Shown here in pieces: positions 57,711-64,000 of a stretch of 64,000 nt of DNA; the stretch's first letter is position 1, and each line of letters starts with the position of its first letter. The stretch lies in assembly GCA_965225735.1 (NCBI GenBank), contig CBDDBN010000030.1, positions 1,306,390 to 1,370,389 on the forward strand, given 5' to 3'. The notes beneath the pieces are model-generated. The model worked only from the letters and a program-made list of their open reading frames with translations. It was not told where the DNA came from and did no database searches. Source of the DNA: Denitrobaculum sp965225735 (GTDB taxonomy: Bacteria; Pseudomonadota; Alphaproteobacteria; Kiloniellales; Kiloniellaceae). Position numbers and translations under genes: made by a program.

Positions 57711-58358
57711 CTAGATCAGGTGGTCCATTTCGTCCTGCAGTCGCGCGCCCTTTTCCATCACGCGGGCGATCAGCACGATGGCTATACCGCAGAGCAGGAA
57801 AGGCAGGGGCAGACGGATCTCGCGCACCAGTTCCCAATCGTCTCCCGGTTCTATATCGGTGGTAACCGCGACGAACTCCTGCATGATGTAGAGTTCTGTT
57901 AGGCTGTCGAGAACGGCGACCGCCGCGGCCATGCAGAAGAGCAAACCGATGTTCCGAATGCGCCGGGCGTTTTCCGGCGAAAAGATCTCTCCGCGCTGAT
58001 AGGCGGCGAAAAGCCTTTCGATTTGAAAGACCAGCAAGCCGTAAAATGTCACGGTCATTAGGAACAGCAGGAGCCCGACCCACTCGAAACGTTCTTCCAA
58101 CTCGTCGAGCAGGAGCTCTTGCTCAGTCTCCTCCTCTTCCTCTGCTGTGGTCTCACCCTGGCTCGCTTCGTCTTCAAGAGGGATCTCGTCTTCGCCCGAG
58201 ATGACTCCGAGATTGATGCCATCGATTCCGAGCCAAACCGTCCCCTTGTCCAGAATCAGAGTGGCGAGAGTTGCGATTGTGATCACTCCGAGCAGAGCAA
58301 AAAGCCCCATTCGAATGCGTTGACTGAAGCGACTGATTTGATCGTCCAGGCCGTCCAT
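57711..58358 (-). CDS. DUF2975 membrane protein
   Basis: A 215-residue membrane protein of about four helices. Helix 1 is near residues 18-38 (GLFALLGVITIATLATLIL), followed by an acidic loop (TTAEEEEETEQELLLDELEE), then VGLLLFLMTVTFYGLLVF, then the block AAYQRGEIFSPENARRIRNIGLLF that typifies DUF2975, and LLCGIAIVLIARVMEKGARLQDEMDHLI at the end. First gene of the operon with the YozG-like regulator. Function unknown, though such pairs are common in bacteria. Confidence 0.85.
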   Translation of the reverse strand: MDGLDDQISRFSQRIRMGLFALLGVITIATLATLILDKGTVWLGIDGINLGVISGEDEIPLEDEASQGETTAEEEEETEQELLLDELEERFEWVGLLLFLMTVTFYGLLVFQIERLFAAYQRGEIFSPENARRIRNIGLLFCMAAAVAVLDSLTELYIMQEFVAVTTDIEPGDDWELVREIRLPLPFLLCGIAIVLIARVMEKGARLQDEMDHLI

Positions 58359-58752
58359 CTTCTTCCCCGTGCGTTGTGTGACTGCTGCCTAGGTAACCAA
58401 TGAAAATTCGAAATTCAATATAAAATTATCGATAAACAATAAAAAATAAGCGAAAAAAGGAAAATACATAGCGATTTTCAAAGCCTGAAAAACCGCTTTT
58501 AACCTGCCAAACCAGGCCCTTAGGCTGATAGGCGGGGCAAACATCCAATGATGCGACAGATATCGGAGCGCTCAGTCATTTAAGAAAACCGACCGAACGG
58601 CACACGCTGTGAGATGAAGTGGCGCTCGCACTGGCAGGGACTGCGAAAGCGATCCGACGACAGGCGACGGGTGAGTATTAGCGCGATAACGAAGGCACTC
58701 GAACGACAGAGCTCGAGAAGCCCATGAAACGGATCTTCAGTAACTATTAGTT
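58359..58752. promoter_or_regulatory. 394 bp region between the DUF2975 operon and the PAS_5 gene, AT-rich part with a palindrome
   Basis: The part next to the DUF2975 start is AT-rich and contains the perfect 10-bp palindrome TTATCGATAA (58426-58435), a candidate operator for the operon's own HTH protein. No gene is supported in the remaining 300 bp. Confidence 0.45.
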
Positions 58753-59328
58753 TTAATTGATTTTTTCGATCATCTCGCCGCCTTCGAGCGGGATGATTCG
58801 GATGTGGCGTTCCTTCGTTCTTTCGGCCTCGGCTTTGTCGAGGCTTGTCTTACGGCAGTTTACGATGCCCACCAGTCCCTCGGCGTGACCCCGCTCGTCA
58901 AACAGCGGCAAGAGCAAGCGTTCACCGAACCAGGGGCGCGGCCATTCGTGGAATAGGCGACCCGAAACGATAGAGATCGCCGGCATTTCCACGCAGGCCA
59001 GAAAGTAGGAGGCAACGCGCGGATAGGCTTCGGGTTCGACAATTTCCTGAAGGTATTTGCCAATCAGGTTTTCTGAATAGCGGCTTGCTGCTTCGGCGCC
59101 GATTTCGCGGTAATAGAGCTGCCGCTCCTCAGGAACGAAGTCCATCAGCCAGACGTGGGTGCGTGCCGCGCCCAACTGATCCGGATCCAGATGGCGGCGA
59201 CCGGGAGGATGAGACAATTGCCCAAGGCTGCGCCAGTGATTCAGAAGGACACGCGTTTCGTCACAGGTGATGTATTGGGCGGCTCTGATTGCGGCTTTCC
59301 GCCAGGAATGGGTTTGCGTGTAGGCCAC
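58753..59328 (-). CDS. PAS_5-type PAS domain protein
   Basis: A 191-residue protein starting at GTG 59328 with only a weak ribosome site. The body matches the alphaproteobacterial PAS_5 group: LLNHWRSLGQLSHPPGRRHLDPDQLG, then HVWLMDFVPEERQLYYREIGAEAASRY and an LVGIVNCR end. It has no output domain. It is divergent from pckA, 407 bp away. Ligand and partner unknown. Confidence 0.75.
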   Translation of the reverse strand: MAYTQTHSWRKAAIRAAQYITCDETRVLLNHWRSLGQLSHPPGRRHLDPDQLGAARTHVWLMDFVPEERQLYYREIGAEAASRYSENLIGKYLQEIVEPEAYPRVASYFLACVEMPAISIVSGRLFHEWPRPWFGERLLLPLFDERGHAEGLVGIVNCRKTSLDKAEAERTKERHIRIIPLEGGEMIEKIN

Positions 59329-59735
59329 AGCGCCGCGGCCTGGGAGTCGCCAGTCTCCGAAGCTATCGATCTCAAGTGCTCCTTTTATCTCGCAAGCGAT
59401 ATTAGATCACACATCTCTAAGAGAAGTAAATTGCCGCAAATCCGCATTTTTTCGCCTCCAGAAGCCCCTGCGTTTTGAGACTTCGCGCTTAAACACTTCG
59501 GGTTTTTCACTAAAATGCTAGCGTTTTAATAAATTCGGCAGTCGCGACAGGTAATGATCGCTTCCGCTTTGTGGAAATTATTTGATTAACTACGATCCGG
59601 ACTCGCGTCCGCTTTCAAACTGAGATAACTCTGTACATACAAAAGCAGCGCATTCATTTCGCGGGCAGAGGCGATCGTTTAAGCCTGTCGAAACCAAGAA
59701 TGTCGATAATATGGCCACGCAAAGGGAGATACGAC
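59329..59735. promoter_or_regulatory. Divergent gap upstream of pckA with an imperfect palindrome
   Basis: No gene is supported. A 16-bp imperfect palindrome AAAATGCTAGCGTTTT lies at 59512-59527 (one mismatched pair, GCTAGC centre), a possible operator for pckA or the PAS gene. AAAGGGAGA at 59721-59729 is the pckA ribosome site. Confidence 0.4.
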
Positions 59736-61343
59736 GTGACCAATTTAGGCCCGGCCGTGAGCAGTTACGGCTTGGACAGGCATGCTGTCCGCAATTTCAA
59801 CACTGCATACTGGAATCTGGATGCTCCGGCTCTTTACGAGATGTCGGTTCGGCGTGGCGACGGCGTTATTGCGCCAGGAGGGGCACTCGTGGTGCAGACC
59901 GGGCACCACACAGGGCGCTCTCCCAAAGACAAGTTCATTGTCGAGGAGCCTTCAACGAGTGGTTCTATCTGGTGGGGCGATGTCAATGTCGCGATCAGCC
60001 CGGAAAACTACGCGCGCCTCTACAGCAAGGTGCAGGCGCACTTTCAAAGGCGGGATCTCTTTGTTCAGGATGTCTATGCTGGCGCCGACGCAGACTACCG
60101 TCTGCGGGCTCGTGTCGTCAGCGAAAGCCCCTGGCACAGCCTTTTCGCGCGCAATATGTTCATTCAGCCGCCGCTGGAAGAACTCGCGGATTTCGCACCT
60201 GACTTCACGGTCCTTCATGCACCCTATCTCCACGCGGATCCTGAAACCGACGGTACCAACTCCGAATGCTTTGTGGTTGTGAACTTCGCGGAGCGTGTCG
60301 TGCTGATCGGCGGCACGATCTATGCCGGTGAAATCAAGAAGTCGATCTTTTCGATCCTGAATTACCTCTTACCTGATCGGGACGTGCTGCCCATGCACTG
60401 TTCCGCCAATATCGGTCCGGATGGTGATGCGGCGATCTTCTTCGGTCTTTCAGGCACGGGAAAAACAACGATTTCGGCAGATGGCAGCCGCACACTGATC
60501 GGCGATGATGAGCATGGCTGGTCTGGCAGCGGTGTCTTCAATTTCGAAGGTGGTTGCTACGCGAAAGTGATCAATCTTTCGCCTGAGGCTGAACCTGAGA
60601 TCTATGCTACAACCCAGCGTTTTGGCACGGTGCTCGAGAATGTCGTGATGCATCCTGACAGCCGGCAACTGGACTTCAACGATGGCAGCCTGACGGAAAA
60701 CACCCGTGCCAGCTATCCCATCGATTTCATTCCAAATGTTTCGGCGGATGGTTGCGGCGGACAGCCTCAGAACATCGTCATGCTCACGGCGGACGCTTTT
60801 GGCGTGCTACCGCCGATCAGCGAGCTCACGGCGGAACAGGCCATGTACCACTTCTTGTCCGGCTACACCGCCCGCGTCGCCGGTACGGAAAAAGGGGTGA
60901 CGGAACCCAAGGCCACCTTCTCTACCTGTTTCGGTGCGCCCTTTATGCCGCGGCACCCATCGGTCTATGCCCGGATGCTCGGCGAAAAGATCAAGAGCAG
61001 TGGCGCCAAGTGCTGGCTGGTCAACACCGGCTGGACCGGCGGTGCCTACGGGACCGGGCAGCGCATGAGCATTGCCCATACCCGGGCGATGGTGCGTGCC
61101 GCCCTAGACGGCAAGCTGGCTGGCGTGAATACCGCGCGCCATCCGGACTTCGGCCTACTGATTCCCCAGAACTGCCCTGACGTTCCGTCAGATGTCCTGG
61201 ATCCTCGCCTGACTTGGGCGGACAAGTCCTCCTACGATCAGACGGCACGGGAACTCACGCGCCGCTTCGCCACGAACTTCAAACAGTTCGAGGCCTATGT
61301 GGATGAGGACATCAAGGCGGCCGGTATCCACGAGGCGGCCTGA
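59736..61343 (+). CDS. pckA: Phosphoenolpyruvate carboxykinase (ATP)
   Basis: Makes PEP from oxaloacetate and ATP, the entry to gluconeogenesis. It is 535 residues from GTG 59736, which has AAAGGGAGA 6 nt upstream and gives the normal family length; an in-frame ATG at 59700 would add 12 residues. Motifs: QTGHHTGRSPKDKF for oxaloacetate, GLSGTGKTTISAD (P-loop), LIGDDEHGW, and FSTCFGAPFMPRHPSVYA. In relatives this gene lies by chvG/chvI; here 7 kb of other genes separate them. A terminator follows. Confidence 0.97.
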   Translation: MTNLGPAVSSYGLDRHAVRNFNTAYWNLDAPALYEMSVRRGDGVIAPGGALVVQTGHHTGRSPKDKFIVEEPSTSGSIWWGDVNVAISPENYARLYSKVQAHFQRRDLFVQDVYAGADADYRLRARVVSESPWHSLFARNMFIQPPLEELADFAPDFTVLHAPYLHADPETDGTNSECFVVVNFAERVVLIGGTIYAGEIKKSIFSILNYLLPDRDVLPMHCSANIGPDGDAAIFFGLSGTGKTTISADGSRTLIGDDEHGWSGSGVFNFEGGCYAKVINLSPEAEPEIYATTQRFGTVLENVVMHPDSRQLDFNDGSLTENTRASYPIDFIPNVSADGCGGQPQNIVMLTADAFGVLPPISELTAEQAMYHFLSGYTARVAGTEKGVTEPKATFSTCFGAPFMPRHPSVYARMLGEKIKSSGAKCWLVNTGWTGGAYGTGQRMSIAHTRAMVRAALDGKLAGVNTARHPDFGLLIPQNCPDVPSDVLDPRLTWADKSSYDQTARELTRRFATNFKQFEAYVDEDIKAAGIHEAA

Positions 61344-61390
61344 TCTGCCAGCGCCGCCTCGGCTCTTCTTGCGAGATTTGAGTTAGCTGA

Positions 61391-61424
61391 ACGGCCTCCG
61401 CAAAGCGGAGGCCGTTTTCTTTTT
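61391..61424 (+). terminator. Rho-independent terminator of pckA
   Basis: Perfect 10-bp stem ACGGCCTCCG/CGGAGGCCGT with a 5-nt loop, followed by TTTCTTTTTAT. It lies about 50 bp after the pckA stop. Confidence 0.92.
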
Positions 61425-61589
61425 ATAAACCAACGAGCTGCCGTTGGGCGTGCGGCATGAGAAGCGCCTTTTTTGTACGAAATTTTATCTGCATTACCAT
61501 GCATCCGTGACATCGTTGTGATATAGTAAAAACTCTCGGCTGCGAGGCGGGTTTGTTAAGCTCACGTTAAGGTCTCAGGCGTTTAGTTG

Positions 61590-61877
61590 ATGGCGTCGGA
61601 AGCGACACCAAACCCCGCGCTAGAGGATCGACGGAATATGCAGCTCAGAGGCACGATAACTTCTTCCACCGCTTTTTTTGCCTGGACCGGCCGCCTGATC
61701 GAAGGAACCGACCGACTGATCGAGGGCCTGCGTGAAGAGTTTCACGCCATTTACTTCCAGGAACAGGATCGTGCTTTTCTTGCCACGTCGAAGGGTATGA
61801 GCTACGCGCCTTTGGACGATGCTTACTACGACGATCATCCCTGTCTCAGCGACGCGCGCAAACCGACGACCCACTAG
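61590..61877 (+). CDS. Small hypothetical protein
   Basis: A 95-residue frame from ATG 61590, or about 79 residues from ATG 61638. It contains an internal near-repeat RLIEGTDRLIEGLREEF, then an aromatic C-terminus (DDAYYDDHP). No family recognised and no signal peptide or clear membrane helix. Composition fits a bacterial gene. It stands alone and is followed by a strong terminator, which supports a real transcript. Confidence 0.5.
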   Translation: MASEATPNPALEDRRNMQLRGTITSSTAFFAWTGRLIEGTDRLIEGLREEFHAIYFQEQDRAFLATSKGMSYAPLDDAYYDDHPCLSDARKPTTH

Positions 61878-61999
61878 TCCTTACACCTGCAAAGGAAGGT
61901 TCCCGCTCCGAGCGACTGTAGCGTCTTGTTCCCCGAACACACGCAGATCGAGATCCAGAGAGCAAAAGGCTTTAACCCCCCAGCCAGTGGAACCGAGCG

Positions 62000-62045
62000 G
62001 CTTAATCCCGGAGCCTATTGCCCAGCTTCGGGATTAAGCTTTTTC
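62000..62045 (+). terminator. Hairpin terminator, last bacterial-looking signal before the repeat
   Basis: 11-bp perfect stem GCTTAATCCCG/CGGGATTAAGC around an 18-nt loop, followed by five T. It is about 120 bp after the small hypothetical gene. The loop is longer than usual. Confidence 0.75.
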
Positions 62046-62080
62046 TAGAGCATATTCCGACCACACGGGATCAATTTGAT

Positions 62081-62174
62081 GGGCTTTGAAGTTTCATTCG
62101 GCAAGGCGCGGGGCGCGGCGCGATGCAGCGCATCGGGCAAGCGTCGCAACGCTGCCGATGAGCCTTCAAAGCCC
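62081..62174. repeat. Structured inverted-repeat element
   Basis: Arms GGGCTTTGAAG (62081-62091) and CTTCAAAGCCC (62164-62174) are perfect complements of 11 bp. The 72 bp between them is very GC-rich and holds more pairing: CGATGC/GCATCG as a tight hairpin, and CATCGG/CCGATG. It is preceded by AGAGCATATTCCGA, similar in feel to intergenic palindromic elements of Alphaproteobacteria. Its copy number cannot be judged in this window; no second copy was noticed. Confidence 0.55.
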
Positions 62175-62493
62175 ACCGAAGGCCGGATTCTTTTTCGTTC
62201 TGACCTGAGAAGAAAGCTTCGACATCATCACAGCACGGGATGAGAAACCACGATTTTTGAGATTTCTGTGTGAAGGCTTGTCACTGGTGACAACAAACGG
62301 CTGTGGCAAAAATACTTGAAGGAAATCTTTCTGGACATCAAAAACGTGCTAGACATGGTGAAAACGAATTGAAGGACAACAAACGAATTCAAACAGCTGA
62401 GAAACCTCATCTCTGAGATGCGACACAGTTTTACCCACATTCCTCAGAATGACACAAACTGCACTAAGTCACACCAACTAAGATATGACGATC
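62175..62493. other. Junction zone and 3' flank of the retroelement, no gene
   Basis: Base composition changes within about 62180-62260 from GC-rich bacterial sequence to more AT-rich sequence. A HindIII site AAGCTT is at 62214-62219. On the minus strand this is the 270 bp beyond the pol stop codon at 62494; a long terminal repeat could lie here but I cannot recognise one. Confidence 0.4.
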
Positions 62494-64000
62494 TCACGCT
62501 AACAACTCATGCACAGTGTGCTCATCAGGGATGTGATCTTCACTGCAAACAGGTGATGAGCCAGGAGACACTTTCTGATTTTGACGATTCTTTCCTACCA
62601 ACTTTCTCCGTTCCCGTTCTTCCTTCTTTCGATCTAACACTAACTGTTCATCAGCTAATTGGTACTGGGCTGTGCGCAAAACTGATCGAAGAAGATCCAA
62701 CGGTTCTCCCTTGTCTTTTGTCAAACCGTCTGCAACCATACGATCTGTGGGAATCCACCGTGGTTCCAACTTGGTTCTCGCAATGGATTGTCGAATCACT
62801 GCGATATCAATGGCAACACGCTTGTCATCCAAGGTACCACCCGTTCCTAAAGTGATGAGATGATCGTATAGTGACCTACAATCAGTCATTCCTATGGGGG
62901 ACCGCAAACTAAGCATGTGATCGACTCTATCCAATGAGAAGGGCCCCTCCAAGGCCTCCGCAAGGATTAAGGAACACCACTCTGCGATTCCAGAGGTTGA
63001 TGCAAAACATTGGGCCTCACCCGCTAATGTGGACGATACTACCCTTGGGAGTTTGTACGATTTCCAACCGACAACTATAACAGGAGAATCAACACCATTT
63101 CTCAACTGATCACTTGTCAGACCTACAATCCAACCTCCTTGGGTACGGTGATTGACTGCGTTTGCAAAGGCAGCATCTGACCAAAAGCAAACAGTGAGTT
63201 CTTTCGGCGGAATGAATGGAACAGTGATCTCGAGGTCTGCATGTTGTCTGGCTCGTCTCACTGCTTGATTGGCTAAAAGCAAATGTTCAACTGTGGGATT
63301 GGGAAATGATTGTTGTGAAATCGATGTTTGCACAGCTAAATCGGGACGTGACTGTCCTGACAACCAACCGAGTGCTCCATTCACGGCACGAAGGGCGGCC
63401 ATCTCACGATCGGTAGCGAGTTTCCAATGCTCCCGGGATCTCTCTTTGGAAAGCTTGATTGGTTGAATGTTGTTTGCGTAATCTTTCTGATTGTATTTTA
63501 TGACTTTGGTTTTGGGACACTGAGAATAGATGACTCCCAGAAATTCTCCTTCACCAGATCTCCACTTCCTGAAAGGAAAGCGATCCCGGAGCTTTTGGAT
63601 AGCCGCATCATAGTGGCTACCCATGCCTCCAGTGATGGTGTCATCAACGTGAGCTCCCATGACTCCCTCAAGTTTACCACCTGGTCCAAAACAAAAGTAC
63701 AAACAGCTGTCAAAACGAGACTTGGTAAAACCTACACTTTGAGCAACAGTGTCAAATTCCTTGTACCAGTTGTGAGGGGCATCATTTGCACTGTAGATGT
63801 TTCCCAGAACCTGTACCAGACTTCCATGAGGAATTCCCGGAACACCTCCTGGAGGAAGTTCTGCATACACTGGATTTGCTGCACATTGAGCCTTGACATC
63901 TGCCTCTAAGAAGGCGCCCTTGATATCCCCTAACTTCATGTCCCACTTGAAACTCACGATCAGTTGGAGTAGTATGTTACGACCTAACTGCGACAAAGTT
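62494..64000 (-). mobile_element. Ty1/copia-type retrotransposon pol fragment (reverse transcriptase and RNase H), 5' end outside window
   Basis: An open minus-strand frame of at least 500 codons, uninterrupted to the right edge. Counting from 63996: reverse transcriptase motif A KLGDIKGAFLEAD (Asp24), then PNPVY-ELPPGGVPG, motif C AHVDDTITGG (residues 116-119, HVDD in place of YVDD), LSGQSRPDLA, and an RNase H domain with FWSDAAFAN (Asp274), STLAGEAQC (Glu327) and MTDCRSLYD (Asp372). The order and spacing are those of copia pol 3' halves. A short Arg/Lys-rich then acidic tail precedes the stop. Gag, protease and integrase would lie to the right, outside the window. Composition and element type are eukaryotic. 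Confidence 0.9.

Noticed and set aside
57460..58083. Apparent 207-residue HTH protein with N-terminal extension
   Set aside because: The extension overlaps DUF2975 in another frame; a good ribosome site precedes ATG 57690.
62418..62855. Plus-strand 145-codon frame in the right-end region
   Set aside because: It lies antisense to the retroelement pol frame and has no recognisable domain.

Overview
The window reads as about 62 kb of ordinary alphaproteobacterial chromosome followed, after roughly position 62.2 kb, by about 1.8 kb of DNA that looks eukaryotic. The bacterial part is GC-rich, with tightly packed operons, ATGA/GTGA/TTGA-type start-stop overlaps and marker sets typical of Rhodospirillales-like Alphaproteobacteria: aroA-cmk-rpsA-ihfB-lapA-pyrF, trpF-trpB-trpA-accD-folC, trxA/addA/addB with murU-amgK-tsaE-divL, and the chvI-chvG-hprK-rapZ-EIIA-HPr-EI signalling operon with pckA nearby. 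A narrower taxonomic placement is not possible from reading alone.

Layout. 1-6.5 kb: an M81 (MlrC-type) metallopeptidase, cut by the left edge, is divergent from a four-gene peptide-type ABC importer operon. 6.6-6.7 kb: tRNA-Ala(GGC) with an imperfect copy of its 3' end just beyond it. 7-15 kb: FYDLN-acid zinc-ribbon protein, then aroA-cmk, rpsA, ihfB, lapA, an ornithine-cyclodeaminase-like gene and pyrF. 15-24 kb: an accessory stretch separating pyrF from trpF. It holds a GntR/FCD regulator facing a tripartite tricarboxylate transporter (TctC-TctB-TctA), three tandem paralogous membrane proteins of no recognised family, and a VanZ-like membrane protein with two Arc-like ribbon-helix-helix repeats in its tail. 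24.4-29.6 kb: trpF, trpB, trpA, accD, folC. 29.7-32.4 kb: an NDUFA9-like reductase, a WYL regulator and an EamA transporter. 32.5-44.4 kb (minus): trxA, addA, addB, murU-like, amgK-like, tsaE and divL, transcribed from divL towards trxA. 44.7-52.6 kb (minus): ahcY, then EI, HPr, EIIA-Man, RapZ, HprK, ChvG, ChvI. 53-59.3 kb: acyltransferase/SGNH protein, ferredoxin-NADP reductase, HugZ-like protein, a DUF2975/HTH/acidic-tail operon and a PAS_5 protein. 59.7-62 kb: pckA and a small unknown gene, each followed by a hairpin terminator.

How the genes fit together. The chvI-to-ptsP block forms a carbohydrate-independent PTS (EI, HPr, a mannose-family EIIA and HPr kinase) joined to the ChvG/ChvI envelope-stress two-component system and RapZ; in relatives this set tunes central carbon metabolism, and pckA lies 7 kb away. 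The murU/amgK pair would recycle MurNAc, beside the DNA-repair nuclease AddAB and the cell-cycle pseudokinase DivL. DivL keeps the expected tyrosine where a histidine kinase has its phospho-acceptor histidine.

The strangest part is the right end: an uninterrupted minus-strand reading frame with Ty1/copia reverse transcriptase and RNase H motifs, open to the window edge, lying in DNA of different composition. A joined contig (host or alga DNA plus an associated bacterium) is the likeliest explanation. True insertion into a bacterial chromosome would be extraordinary. Within the bacterial part the most novel-looking items are the VanZ/ribbon-helix-helix fusion and the neighbouring tandem trio of unknown membrane proteins.
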